Shown here one piece after another: positions 13,301-28,300 of a DNA stretch of 64,000 nucleotides. The DNA comes from Dactylorhiza incarnata (Eukaryota; Streptophyta; Magnoliopsida; Asparagales; Orchidaceae): contig JAWHQI010000277.1 in assembly GCA_033032865.1 (NCBI GenBank), positions 652,501 to 716,500 of the forward strand, given 5' to 3'. The number at the start of each line of letters is the position of its first letter. Position 1 is the first letter of the stretch. The notes under the pieces are model-generated. The model had not been told where the DNA came from, ran no database searches, and was given only the letters and a program-made list of their open reading frames with translations. The position numbers were made by a program, and so were the translations under genes.

Positions 13301-16300
13301 ACTCAAGGAACCCACGTAGCTCCAACGACATTTGGGTTTTCGTTTAGTTGGTCACGTCATAAATCTTTTCCAGGTCGGCCGATACCCTTTTGGCATGCAT
13401 GATATGACCCAAGTAAGAGACCCTTGGATTAGGAACAATTGACGCTACCTGATTAACTACGGGGTGGTGTACAAATGCACATGGTCTTCCCACATGCATT
13501 GTGCAAAAATATCATCAAAGAAAATTAATACAAATTTACGCAGGAAGTAATGGAATATAATTCATGAGTTCTTGCAAGGTGGATTGTGCATTGGTGAGGC
13601 CGAACAACATTACCAAGAACTCAAAATGCCTATGATGAGTTCTGAAAGTGATCTTCTCTACATCCAATTTGGAAATGAACTTAGCCCCAACTGAGCTCAT
13701 AGAGGAGTTCCTCGACAATTAGTATAGGAAACTTGTCCTTTACTGTCTTAGAATTGAGTTCACCGTAATCAATACAAACCGCTACATATCGTCCTTATTG
13801 TGATCAAGAAGGTGGAGAAGGGTGATTGGCTTAGTCAGATGATCCCTTTTTGAACCTTGGTGTTACACTGCCGATTAATCTCATCTTTTTTAATGGAAAG
13901 TTATCAGTGTGGTTGGACTATCACTGGATGAGTACATGATAGAAGTTGGATATGATGGTATAAACGCTTGGGATGTTGCAACCCTCTACGGTCCTGCAAC
14001 ACATGTTCAAATTCCACCAAGGTTGCTCCAAGCCATGTTTCCCTGTTCCACTGTCATCCAAGCATAGCATACTCTACTAAGTTTCAGGTGTACATCCCTT
14101 GCATACAACATGCTTCCAGTCCTCTCTCACTTGCATCACGAGTCTATCAAAGTCCCACTCAATTGGGCCTAAGGTTCACAACCATTCACCTTAGGCACTG
14201 CATCAAATCCTTCGAGTGGTATCATAAACATGTCAACATAGAATATTTCCCTTCCCAACCTGAATCAGGACGAGCTAACATATGCCCGGTCACCTTATTT
14301 GCTCCCGACTTCTACCTGCATACCCATATGGATCCTCACATGTGGGCGACACACTCACTGATAAACTTATGTATGTTGCCAGATTCCGTCAGAGCCAAAA
14401 GGTCGTTGCTAGACACTCCCATGACCATTTGCATGGTGTGGCCATGACAGGCACCTATGGTTGTGTGAATGGAGATTTCAAGAGCAACCGATTTCTCCTC
14501 ATCCTCATCTTCCTAGGATTGTCGTCTACCTCCAACGAACAAAGTCTCCTGCATTTGTGCTCTAATGTGTACAATTCATCACAATTGAAGCAAAAGTCTT
14601 TCATCCTCCGATTTGTCATTTCTTCTCATTCTCTTGATGGACGGTGCTTTGACAGGATCCTTCCCTTTGAGGCACACATGATTTCCTCCCAAAGAGTAGG
14701 GAGGTGCCCCCCCCCCCCCCCCCCCCCCCGGCAGTTTCCTAACCATCCACGTCATCCTTTGAATAGTTTCCCCATGATAAGTCTTGCAAATGCACGAGAG
14801 GCTTATGACCATAATGAGACTAGAGAGTGCTTCCAATTCCAATTTGAGGCATAGCCTATCATAAAGACTGACTGTGAAGACTTTGGAAGGTTGCTTGTCG
14901 CTCTGGATAGGAGGTTTTGGAATTTCTCCAAATAATCGTCATTCAATCCCGTTTGCTTCATTGTCGTGAGTTTGCCCATCAAGTTGTTGTGGAGTGATGG
15001 TTCAAATCGCATATTGCTATTGTCTTTGAACTCATCCCATGTAATATTGGGTTTTCTTGCTATAGATCATATGTCGTTCCCCCAGGTGAACTGATACCAA
15101 TCCAATCCCCACTTGATCCATGGAGTGCGTTGGTTGACAAAACATTGCTTGCAGCATGTGAGCTATGCCAACAAATACTCCTGTCGTCTAACAAAGGGAA
15201 ATCAATCTTAACCTACGGGGTACCCCTTCACCATCAGTTATACCCTCATGAAACTCTGTTTATATAGCATGGGGTGGTCAATCATGAGTCGAATATGCTG
15301 TCGGCTGGTCATGTCCATTGTAGGGCGAGCCTAAGGGTTTTGGAGATTCATGCCATCATAGCATTGTTGTTGTTGAGCCTCCGTGGCTGTATGGAAGCCA
15401 TCATCTATTGGATAAATTTTATGACATGGGATAAGGTGAATTCTCCCTTCTTCATGGACATTTGTGGTGGTGGCGGAACAAAAAAACTTTGTAGAAGTCC
15501 AGACATGTTGGCCCTTCGACTTAGCATAAGAAGACAATTCACGAACTGGGGGTTGTCCAGTTATGGGGTCCAAGTGCAAGCGACATTCGGTGGAGGTGCG
15601 GATCAATGTCTCCTTCCCTTCCATTGGAGGATCCGTCAATGGAAGGGTTGGAGTAGTCCTAGTTAGCTTTGATATCAACTTGTTATGGCCATTGATTTGA
15701 GATCGCGTAGGAGGTTCCATGAGAATGAAATTTCCTTGGAAATCTTCCCTTCCCTTCTTTGTTCTACATGAATGGGTAGTGAACACCGACCACTTGTGTG
15801 GTCACCTGCCGCCGTCCCTTCGGGATGCAGAGGTGAAGTAGCTCACCATGGGAATGGTAGATCTAGGCTCAATACTTGTCTGCCGGTACCATAAGAGAGA
15901 ATAAAAAGACAAAATTAGAGCTTCAAACTTCCATTCATTCATTTCATCCTCCTTTAAATATATCAAGGTTCATGTCCTTTTTACACAAAAGATGCTACTA
16001 GGCACAAAACATAAATAAAGCCATGCAATAGAATAAAATTGCTATAAGGAGATATTAGGCTTGATCCTCCTGTGATAGCAATCCCCCATCATGATCTCAT
16101 AATATTGTCATCATCATCATCTCTTTCAATTCCACCGATTATTCCTTGTTTGCGTATTTACCTTTTTTTAATACTACCTATATTGTTGGTTCTGGTAAAC
16201 AACATTGTTCTTCGTTATACATATTCTTTGTTATTTTATCATCATTTTGTATTTGAACTTTTGGAAATATCACTCTGCTTATTTTGCCTTTTATAAAAAT

Positions 16301-19300
16301 TTGTTTCTGTACTCTTCCATCACCTATAGATTTGAAAGTCAGGTCATGTACAAATCAATCGGTTTATGAGTTGACTTTTTACTTGGACTGCTTTAAAAAA
16401 ATGCATGTGACATCGATATTCTCTTTACCTAAATGTCATTTGCTACTATTATTATTTATGTGTTACCTTCACATGCCTGGTTATGGTGTTTTCTCTAATG
16501 TCTTTCTCTGAATTTCAATTTTATTTTATTGTCTTTCCAGCCAGAGGACTTCTGGTTTAGTGCACCAAAAAAAGGAATTATGGTCTTTGCTTTACCTGGC
16601 GAATCTGGTCTTACCGAAGTTGCTGGTGATTTCAAAATCCATTTCCATGATCGCCAAGGAGATTTCTATTGGTATGTCATCGTTTTGTTAGTCAATCATT
16701 TCTTTACGTTCTAAAATTATTCTACTTTTATGGCTACTTCTATTTTGATGTTGTTGGTGAGGTCAGCTGCGTCTGCTAAGGCTACAATTGACAATGGCAA
16801 GTACTTGACTGTGGAGTGGCTGGTGCCCAAGATTGCCGATGAAGGGGCTTATCTAGGACTGGTAGATATGTGTAGATCCAATAGTAGTGAGTGGATTCAG
16901 TGACAACAATGATTAATCTCGTGGAGGCACGAGAAGATTGGGAGTCAGTGGGGAGAGTAGATGGGGGTGACCAGATTCGTATGAGTGAGAAGATGGGGAT
17001 TAGGGAAGGGGGATTTGATCTGATGCTGGTGAAGAGTTGAGCCCAAGACTAGTAGATTTGAGTAGATCTAGAGGTGAACTGGGAATCTAAGGCCATGGAG
17101 AGAAGATGTATCTATTGAAGTGAATAGATCCGTTGGAGGATTGAGTGGATATAGGTGGCAACATATAGATCTAACTTTGAAGAGCTCCACCAGTTTCGAT
17201 GACTTCCAGTAATCTTAAGCGGATACTGTTGACCGCTACAAGCATTGCGCAAAACATCCCATCTGCACTACATAAGACATTGACAAACTCTCAAGTGATC
17301 CACAATGAACCTGTGGGACCTAATGATCAAGCGATCGATCCATTCTTTTTCTTCCTCTTTTTTTTCTTAGCTAATGGCCTCTCCTTCTCCTCCTTTACCT
17401 AGCAATCCTCAATTGCTCTCTTTGTTGGGTCTTCCCCAATGAGCCCAGCCTCTCAAACTCCAAATATTGCTATCCTATTCTTTGGCCCGCTAATTGCAGG
17501 CAATCTTGAAGCCCATCTTCCTTGTGGAATTCGGTAAAAGGTCTAGTTTAATCTAATCTTAGCGTAGAAAATTTTAAATTTTTTATATTAACGATATAAA
17601 CACTGCACATTCATATAGTAATAAAAAGTGGTGTTTTTTATTATTAATCCAAAGCAAGTTTAATATAATATTTGTAATACTCCAAATTGCAATTGCCGCA
17701 TTTTATGTGTCATGTCGGGCCCACATCATACAACTTATACAAAATAGAATATCATAAAAATATAAACAGTTAACCAACCATCTCATAGTGCGCATAAAAC
17801 AATTAAAACAAAAGCTATAAAATTGAATTACTAGTAACCAATGTCCACATCTATACAGCCCATATAAAATGCATTGTTTACAACAACAACAACACTCAAG
17901 CTTTAATCCCACTATAGTTGTGTCGGCTGTATGGATCCTTTGTCGCCATTGTGCCCTATCTTTAGTCATAATCTCACTAATGCCTAAGTACATCATGTCT
18001 TTCCTTATAGTTTCATTCCAAGTCTTTATTGATCTACCCCTCCCCCGTTTAATATGCCTAGTGACTAAACTTTCACAACGTCTAACATGTGCCTCTAATG
18101 GTCTCTTTTGTACGTGCCCAAACCATCTTAGTCGAGCTTCTCGCATCTTCTCTGCAATTGGTGTCACTCCTGCCTTTAATACATTGTTTGATTTACAAAT
18201 ATACATGCATTCATACAACCAAGTACAATCCATTACATAGGGGACCGCAAGCCCAATACATCACTGTATAACAATATGTAAACCTGTACAATGGTAAATA
18301 AAGATATCTATAAACACGACATCCAACTTAATTTCTTATTTGGCAGCAAACAGCTCCAAGCACCTGCAACCAAACACGAGTAAGCGAAAAATGAGGGTCA
18401 GTCGGAGCAGACCAAAAAATGTGTAACAATCTCTCTCCCCCTGAGCATCCTAGCAGATCCCGGGAAGTACAAATTCCTGCAAATCAACACGTCGCAATAT
18501 ACATATAATGCGTTAAACAACATGGTGAGGTGCAAACATGTCTCTATGTTGGACAACAAATAAATGGGGCCTAGTATGCATACAAAGCTAGAGAATGAAT
18601 GTCCTCTTCATAGACTCTACTCCTACTAGCGGACTATCTCGTCCTACACTGCTGCAACAATATCAAGCAAACACAGTCGTCACACACAATACGCTAACCA
18701 ACAAGATAAACAAATGTCATATTAATAATACCTATTATACGATCCAAATCACAACATTAGAGTACATTGGCGTTCTCTCGCTAAATAAACGACATGTCAT
18801 ACCTACAAGTCCTTTTGGTATCGAACTACGAAGTTGCAGGTGCGACAAAAGTACACATATATCAAAGTTCCCCCTAATCCTGTTTTCGTTCTCAAGTAGG
18901 GACTAATGCCCTTAGGCTAATCATCAGCCCTAACACAATCAAGATGCACTCATGAAACCTATAAACTAGGGTATACAACCCCGAAAACCGCCTGAACATT
19001 TTTCGGTCCGAACAATCACGCCTGACACAACCTCTCCCATGATCCATCAGTATACAAGAGGATTCCCCTCGTGCCGAACGACATGGTGCGGGTTCAGTTC
19101 AGCTTATTTCTATTGCTTAGATCACTGTGCAAATGACCGCTTACCAAAAAGGTATATTGCTTACTGAACTACACGATGCGGGTGCAACTTTAACTTGTCC
19201 CGTATCTATTAATTGAAAACCATAAACATGTTTACAAGAAAGCACATTCTTAAACAATCATACAGTGCACCTAGTTCATCATAATAGAACCTAGGTTTTA

Positions 19301-22300
19301 CTGATTATTAATCAATGATCGTAACTTCTCAACCCAAATCAATCATGCCTGGGTTGGTATCTCATCGTTTGTATTCACAAATCACATCACATTCATTACA
19401 TGATCATCATTGATCACATTAACATCTTCTCAAGACAACTTAATTACGTCTAGGTTGGTATCTTAGCATTTGTAGTCACAAATCGCCTTGCATTCATCAA
19501 CGTGCCATATATCTTGTCCATCACAATAGGACTTAGGTTTCATGATCATTAACCATTGACCGTATCCAACATAACCTTAGCGGATGCACTCCAAGAAAAG
19601 TGTTTACAAAACCATAATCTATGACGATAACTTATTGATATTTGGAATTACATAATCATGATACCTGACCCATTATTACTATCATCGCAGTGTCACCAAT
19701 ATCCTCTATGGATCAATCCCAAAATGAGGTTATCATTCCTAATGATCACTTCTATTCACCTACGACAGGGCCACCCACCACTTCATGAACATCCTATGGC
19801 GAGTCAAATTCACCTCTCAAAATCACCATACGTATCCAATATCCTCACGACATCGACGGCTCTATCAATAATCTGCATTAATTTCCCGTCGTGGTAACAT
19901 TTCACAAATATGGATCCATCTCGTAATGAAGTCACTAATGATTAACACAATCTAAAACATTGAGGAAAATATTTATTTTTAAGTATGAGGTGAGGTTTGC
20001 TTGTTTTAATTTATTATTTGTTTTTACTTTTTTGTAACAAAACTTTTCGAAAAAATGTACAAAATTTATAAAACTTTATAAAATCACTATAAATTATGAA
20101 ATATTATTAAAAAAAATCTTGCCTTTTTCTTTGTTTTCTCATTTGTTTTTCCTTAGAAAAACAAAAAAAACATTATCATCTCACAAACCACCTAGTAACA
20201 GTGAGAGCCCGTCATTAGGTATTCCTTGGGAAGTCTAAGAATAAAAAAAATATTTTAAATTTTATTTGTTTTCCCATATGCTCTTATTTAAAAACAAAAA
20301 AAAAAATGCAAATATAAAAACACAAAAAAATTATAAAACTTATAAAACTTTTACAAAAAAATGATATCATCTTTAAATAATTTATTGTATTAATCAATTA
20401 TTTCCTTGCTTTTTTCAGAAATAAAATAAAATATAAAATAATGAGCTTTATTTATAGGCATTTCAAATAGTTTTCTTTTTGAGCTCTCTTGTTTTGTTAT
20501 GCTTTACTTTCATAAAAAAACTTTATTAAAATTTTTAGAAGAGATTGAAATAACACAAATTTTTTATTAATTTGAATTTTTTGGAAAATTTCTTAATTTT
20601 CACTCTCTCTTTAGAATATTATTATTCAATTTTATAGTAATTTTGTTGTGTTCTTTAGATTTCGATTATATTTACTCTTAAACTCATTGATTCTTATGAT
20701 TACTCCATTTTATGTTATCTACTCTCAAAGCAAATTTGTTTTTGAATATTAGGAGTTAGGATATGATCTAGGACATTTTCTTATATTTTCCTTTTGTAGC
20801 CTAACATTTTACATTTTCCTCCTTACCCTTTCTTTTTTTCGGAAAATTATTGGCAAATATGCAAATTAGTTTTGGGATGAGATGAAAAAATTCATCATCC
20901 CATTCTTTTGAGAAGAAGTTAAAAAAATTGCTTGAGATGAGAGGATAAAATTCATCATCCCATATTTGTGAAAAAAATATTAAAATAGGAATAAGAGGAT
21001 AAAATTTATCATTCTCTATAATATCCAAAATTCAATTCAAAATATGCGGGGTGAGAGGATAAAATTCATCACCCCTCCAAAGAACTTTCTTTGCCAATTT
21101 GTTGATCATCCTACCCTTGAAATTTAAGCCAATACAACCTATAAAGTCCCAGTGATCCTAGAACCTTATTTTTGAAATTGATTAGTTATGAGAGTATATA
21201 TAAATATCTTTTGGTTTTTAAATAAGTTTTAAATGTTTCTTAAAGTTTGTATAATCTCAATCTTAGATTGAGTATGCTAATTCAGTACAATTTTGTTTAT
21301 GAAAATATAATTTGAGAATTAAAAACTTAGATTTATTCCATTTATTTCAACTTATGATTTATGAACTATTTCTCATGAAACTAAATGTTTGATTCAAGCA
21401 AAGTATAATAAAGTTCATGAATGAATCAAGATGCATAATTACGAGTAATACTTAATAAATGTTTTATGAATATTACTCATGCTTATTATTAAATAAATTA
21501 ATTTTGCTATGAAATAACAAAAGATTAAGTATCAGGGTATTTGATATTGCATATATTATATATATTTTTATTATAATTTTTATGCTTTATTTAAGTAGAT
21601 TTAATATAATTTAATGATTATTCAATATTAATGTGTATCTTTCTTGAATTTCAGGAATAATTGGGCTGAAAATAATATTTTTGAGTTCATGGCCATTGTT
21701 AGGAGGAATTTTGGAGCAATTTGTGAAAAAATCATATTACACGCCCTCCATTGAGGGCGTGATCGAGGGCGTGTACTCCAGATCACTCTTCCTGCCCATT
21801 CCAGCAGGTCGTGGCCCCTCCAGCTCAGTTTTAATATTACACGCCATCGGTCAGGGCGTGACCGAGGGCGTATACTCCAGATCACGCTCCCAGTACCTTC
21901 CAATAGGACGTGACTCCTCCAGCTCAGTTTTAATATTACACGCCCTTGGTCATGGTGTGACCTGAGGGCATGTACTCTTCAGTTTCAGCACATTCACCAG
22001 CATTCATGCCCTGATGGAGGACTTTTCTATTGGATCTTACGGCGCCCTTAGAGGGGGGGTGAATAAGGGAATAAAATTCTTTCTATAATTTTCAAGATAA
22101 TTACTAAATTGTTTTATAATGAAGGAGATTGAAATAAACAATTTAGATTAAGAATTGAAAACTTAGAACACAATATAATAGAGATTACGCCAAATGATAG
22201 AAATCAAGTAAACACAAAAGAGACATGATTATATTATATGAAAAAGTGTTTACATAAATTTGATTTCTATATCGCTAGAAATCGGAGGCGTACAAATGTA

Positions 22301-25300
22301 AATTTCTTTTTGTTTACCAATCCTTCTCCCAAGGATCGGAAGGCTATCACTTGTCTCTCCCTAGACCAAGCCCAAGCCTATCCTCTAGATCTTCCCAAGA
22401 TCTAGACGTAGCACACAAGGCCACGATTTCCCACCAAGCCACGCAAGGACTTGGACGCTCCGCACAAGGAAGCGATTTTCCCCTAAGCCACGCAAGGACT
22501 TAGACGCTCCGCACAAGGAAGCGATTTTCCCTACCAATACAAAGTAAAATGTATATAAATGAAAATACAAGATAAAATAAGAACTCCCTAGAAATTCAGA
22601 TCTCTGAAAGGAAGGTTGAAGCCTCGAGATGATCCTTGATGTAGAAGCGCGTCCGATCTCGTCTTCAATTTCAAACCTTCTCAGCATAAATGGGAGTTCA
22701 TGAGGTTCTGGAGCTCTCTGGATGGAATGCACTCAGGAAGGGACTTAGAATCTTTTGTGGTTGAAATGCACGAACACAAGGTGTCAATTTATAGAAAATC
22801 GCTGTCGGAATTTCCGACAGTGACTGTCGGAATTTTCCGACAGCGCTAAACTGCCGCTGGAGTGCCGTCGTGGGTGGAGTCGTGGGCAGTTGGTGTAACC
22901 GTCGAGCTGTCGCCTGGGCGACATCGATGTCGGATTTCTGACATCTCAAAACTGCTTTTCGTCGTGCTGCCGTGGGGGAAAGTAGTTGTAACTTCTCTGC
23001 TGTCGCCTGGGCGACATTGACTGTCGCCTGGGCGACATTGACTGTCGCCTGGGCGACAGTGACTGTCGCCTGGGCGACATCTCCTCTTCATTTTTGCCAT
23101 CCTAAACTTCTCCAGACTGTAGATTGAGTCGTTCTCATCTCCGAAATGGGGTGGCACATTCCGTAACTCTTCCTGGATTGAAAGTTATGGCCATTTTAAG
23201 ATCAGCACACAAAACTCATCCAACCTGAGACTTGTCGTTCTCGGATCATGCCCATGAACGAGGACTTGTCTCCTCATTGAACCTATACAACCTGGCCACT
23301 ATAAACACACAAAAGACTAGATCAAATACAACACGGTATTTGTTATTCTCAAACCAAGAGATGCGGAAAGCAAGCTCCAACAATCTCCCCCTTTTGGTAA
23401 TAACAAATACCCATATGAGAAATTAGTGAGTTTATAGATAAGTGCGATAAAAGATATGCATGAATAAAAGGTTTACTGCGTGACAGATTTTACTCCCCCT
23501 AAATATATATGTCACTAGATTTCTCATTTTATTCTCCCCCTTTTGTTATTACCAAAAGTGGGTTGTCATGATCGAGCAATAGACGCTTTCCATAAAAACT
23601 TTTTAATATACTCCCCCTAAATTGTATTCTCCCCCTAAATGTATGCTCCCCCTAAATGTTATAATTAATTGTAATGGTGCATTATTTAATTATTCTCCCC
23701 TTAATCTTCTAGATTTCTTGAATTAATCTCCCCCTTTTGGTATTATCAAAAGAAGGTGGGGTGAGGGTAGTAAGGAGGCATTTAAATAACAAAGCATGAT
23801 CGAGCTTTTAAATATATGAAATGATAAAGAGTTGAAGCATAGTATATAAAAGAGATTTCAAATAAAAAGATAAGAGTTGTAAGCAAGCGGAAGATTATAA
23901 GAAACATCCTTTTTGTAAGCATGAAAAGCATAAGTAAAAATATGAGTTTTAGTTCAAAATTGAAAGATGTTTTAACCTTTTTGAAATCTCAAAGTTTTTC
24001 ATAAAGATACCAAGCATGAAATGAACATATTAAAGAGAGATTATACTACAATGTTACTTAATTTTAAGTTCAAGAGATACCAAAACATTGTAGAGATCAT
24101 GATAGGTTATCTAGTGCATTTTTATATAAAGAGTAGTATAGATAAAGCATTAGAATCCAATACTTATGAGAAGAAGTGTTATGAAAGATAATGATGTGCA
24201 CATAAGTGTATTTTGGGCAATGTTAACAATTGATTTAAATCATCAAAATACAAGACATATGTAATGTAAAGTGCACAATAAAACATAAGTAAATTACTTT
24301 CACACACTTTTAATGCACATAATTTAATTTTTTTTAACAAAGTGGTGTAATAACTAAGGTTTGCACAAGCCACTTTACTATTCTTTCCAAGGTGCTCAAC
24401 CTCACAATGCTTATGAAGACTTATCAGGAGGTTCAAGTAGTGCTTGGTGGAGTTATATTTGTCTATATATATATATTTTTTTGTTCACATTTGTGAGACA
24501 ACATTCTCCGAATACACTTGTTTTGCAAACCCAATTTTTTTTTTAACTTTTAACCACTTTTCTAAATTTCATAAGTGCAATTCAAATGTAGTGTAGGTAA
24601 AAAACTTATGCAAATTTTAATTCATTGTACAAATACAATACACAAGCAAGCATTTTAGATTTAGACACACATGTTGATTACCAAAATAAGTGAGTGAAAT
24701 ATATCATTATCAATTATAAAACATTTACTCATACTTAGAGGCGTGCTAAGCTTGGTTCTACACATTTTTCAATACAATTGATGCACTTAAATAGATATAT
24801 CAAAGCATGATAATAAAAACAATGTTTATAGAAATTTCAAGAAATAAATTTTATCATTGTAAATAATTCTAAATAATAGAATTCATACATACTTGATATT
24901 GGCAATAAAGACCATACAGTTTTTTTTAAGTTTAATCATTTTTTTTTAAATCAAATAAAAACAGAAAATCACAAAAACATATTTTTGTAATTTTTGAATT
25001 TTGAATTTTTGTAGTAGATTTTTCATAATAAAAAAAATAACAAAAACATATTTTTGTATATTTTTTTAATTTTGAACTTTTGTAGTTGATTTTTCATAAT
25101 ATGATTAAAAACACAAATAGCAAAAAAAATTTTGTATTTTTGAATTTTGATCTTTTGTAGTTGATTTTTCATAATATAAATAAAACAAAAATAACAAAAG
25201 TCAGAAACACAACAAATAAGTAGAAAATATGAACCAACATATTTTTATGGATTTTCAGAAATTTTAAAAATCAGAAAATTCCAACACCCACGCTAGCGTC

Positions 25301-28300
25301 GGCGCTAGCGCTAGCGCTGGAAACAGTACTCGATTTTTTGAGCATTTTAAAAATCTGATGTTTTATTTTGATTAAGTGTCCTTAGAGTAGTTCCATGCTG
25401 AAATTTCAGAATTTTCAGAGATGTCTTGATTGCTCAAATTTGCATAAAACTTTAGCTTTTTCAAATACACGTGTTTTACAAAAACATTTAAGCTCAAAAA
25501 GATAAATTATGCAAACACATGAGGACATTTTTATTAAACAACCCAAAATATGCATGATTTAAGTGATAAGTAAATAAAATGTTCATGCAGTACATAATAT
25601 AGGTATGTCCTAAGATTAGAAACTACCCCGACTAAATGTCTACACCCTAGCCCCGTACTAAGTGACGGATGGGCATGAGGAGCTGCACGCATGCCGTAGG
25701 TTGGGGTGTTAATCCCATATGCATACAAAAGACGACGCTCAACCTAGCACTCTTTCCCCCCAGTGCCTCTCAAGGCCCCACTGGAACCCTCCCCGGTTAA
25801 GGACAAGACATGACTTAGAGGTTAGGTCTCTAATGTATACAACCCTACGCCCTCGCTATTGTGAGATATGAAGTCATAGGTGAAATAATCTTTTGGACAA
25901 CCTATGTTTTTAAAACTAAGGGTTGGTATATAAACTATGAGTTTGTTTAATGTGATGAGTTATAAAGCCGCATAGTTTTTCTACTTTTATGAGATGATGA
26001 TATGTGATAACTAGCACAATTATTAATATTCAATAAGTGATAATGCTAGTATAATGAGTTTTGGGTTTAATGTCATGTCATAAGAATTATATTGAAATTA
26101 CATGTATTCCAAAATAGAGTTTCAAATTATAGATCTAGAATAGAGTGATGATTAAGTTTGATGTATATCTTCATTGCAGAGTGCTTCTAGGGTCTACAAA
26201 TATGAGAGATACATGCAATCAATAGTAAAGCAAATCAATACATCAAATAATGTAAAGAAAACATTATTTAAATTTTTATCATAAGATTCATAATTCTTAT
26301 TATTGATTTGAGATATTTCTTGATAGAACATGAATTATGATTTATGATTATAGTGAATTTTGCATAAAATATATGTTAGATCATTATGATGTATGAGAAT
26401 TCTAATCCTTCTAGACTTATGATATAGTGATATAGTGATTTTCATTTGAAAGAACATGATTGATTTGTAAGTCTAGAAAAATGATGATCATGTAGTCATA
26501 TCAATGACAAAGATCAAATATATAATGTTTTGAAATTTTTAATAAAATTTGCATTCATTAATCGAATCTATTGTTCTTTGGTTTTGCATGATAATATATG
26601 ATTTATGATACATTATTCATATATATTTTAATGATTAAACCATAAACTATGTGTTTGTTGGAATTTTAGTATTCTATTATAATTTCAAATCACATAGTTA
26701 TAATGATATTTTAATAACATTGTAAATGTTATACCTAGCATATAAATTTGAGCATAAACTAAGAAGTGATGCTAGAATAATGAGTTTGAGTGCAATGTTA
26801 TTATACATGATTTAATGGAGATAATGTTGCATGTAATATGAGAAGTTTACAAATTAATTTTATTTAGACCTATAATGAAATGATTAAACTTTTGATTTGA
26901 TCTTAATGATATAAGATGATTCTAAGGTCTAAATTACATGCAAACATTGGTGACACACATCACACACATAATATGAGATATGAAACAATTATACTAAGGA
27001 TAGCATGTGATGAAAAAAAAAACCATAAACATAGAAATTTCTGAATCAAGCGAACTAAGATAGCATTTAAAAATGAAGTTGAAATTGGGCAAACTGACAG
27101 CACCAAAAGAACTCAAATGAACAAGCCTAGTTTGCCAATAGATGGAGATTTCTGTGCTCTTTCCGAAAAGATATTAAACGCGAAAATCGGACGAGCGGAT
27201 CAAAAGATATGGCTATATGAAGTTTTGATCAAAAACTCGCTTTTTGAAAGATTAAGCATGCGTTTAGATGAATTTTTGTTTTCGATTTTATTTGATAATA
27301 TTTTTCATTATAGGGGCTATCATATGCAGCAAATAAAATTAAAGATTATCATAACGTTGCGCATTTTAATTTTTACCTTAAGCCCTTTAATAAACCATTT
27401 AAATCCATTTTTAAAGCTAATTTCATTAGTCTTGAAAATAATTTCAATATTCAATTTCTAATGATAATTCAAGACAATTAAGGGTAAAGGATTTAAACGG
27501 ATAAAGTACAATCAAAGATGAGATATAGATCACTTTGAAAAATATATGACTTAATGTTCAATTTTAATACAAATTTGATTTGATAAACATTAGGCTTAAA
27601 ATGTAAAAGTCATATTTCATAATATATCTAAGTGACCTTAGCGTGTTGGCTCAAAAATAAGAAAATAAATAAAAGAAAAAGCAATTAAGCATATCATGAA
27701 GTAGAGTAATGATATTTCATATTTAATTGTTTCTACTTCATGCAAATGATAGGATACTAATAAGTAAGAGATTTAGGTATCCAAAGTTGACCATGTGGGA
27801 TGGTTCATTTGGGTACCCAAATACATCGTGTAGGCTTTTGAGAAGTTAATGATGAATGAGCCTTTTTAATTAATGTTGATATGTCATTTTTCTTTATGGG
27901 TCTCCATTCATACATTGGTTGTTTATCACTTAAATCCATATAATGATTATGTGAATTGTTTGAAAAATAATTCATTGGATGTTTATGTTTATTTAAATTA
28001 TTTTTCAAAATAGCTTGATGTTGATAATCATAATGATTTTTATTATATGGATTGTTTGAAATTTTATAAGAGTGATTGTCTTTCTTTAGAAGTGATTGTT
28101 GAAAGAGTGGGTTACAATATGTTTTAAAAGATTGATTATCATTTTGATGATTTTCATTTCCACTATTTCTTTTAGACATACTCTTATAATATGAAGAATA
28201 ATATTTTATATTTTGATTTTCATGAAAAGGAGTTTTTAAATTTGAGTCATGATTGAAAATATATTTAGACTTATAATAGTGACTCTTAAGAATTTTATGA

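Larger units (their letters stand above)
9795..16104 (-). mobile_element. degenerate Ty3/Gypsy retrotransposon in PTEN2 intron
   Basis: Two direct repeats of 433 and 424 bp (9795-10227 and 15681-16104) begin TGTTATGG; the left one ends CCATAACA. Minus-strand order is 5' LTR (right), a primer-binding-like TGATATCAAAGC next to 15681, gag fragments, reverse transcriptase, integrase, a PPT-like CAGGGAGGTGA, and 3' LTR (left). The two 5-bp flanks (TCGTT and TTGTC) do not match, so a target duplication could not be confirmed. A solo LTR (11018-12126) interrupts integrase. No long open frame survives. Confidence 0.78.
19958..22027 (+). repeat. probable Gypsy (Athila/Tat-like) LTR, left part
   Basis: ATTGAGGAAAATATTTATTT TTAAG followed by a purine stretch resembles the polypurine region before the 3' LTR of Athila/Tat elements. 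The following AT-rich DNA includes an approximately 80-bp tandem repeat with GAGAGGATAAAATTCATCA (20857-21085) and a GC-rich hairpin repeat (21735-21990). The sequence is interrupted at 22027 by the insertion 22028-30753 and resumes at 30759. Family assignment is inference from layout. Confidence 0.5.

Noticed and set aside
22385..23157. Frames of 83-115 codons repeated exactly at 29756-30528
   Set aside because: These are LTR copies; the repeated CRPGDSQ translation is the palindrome array read through.
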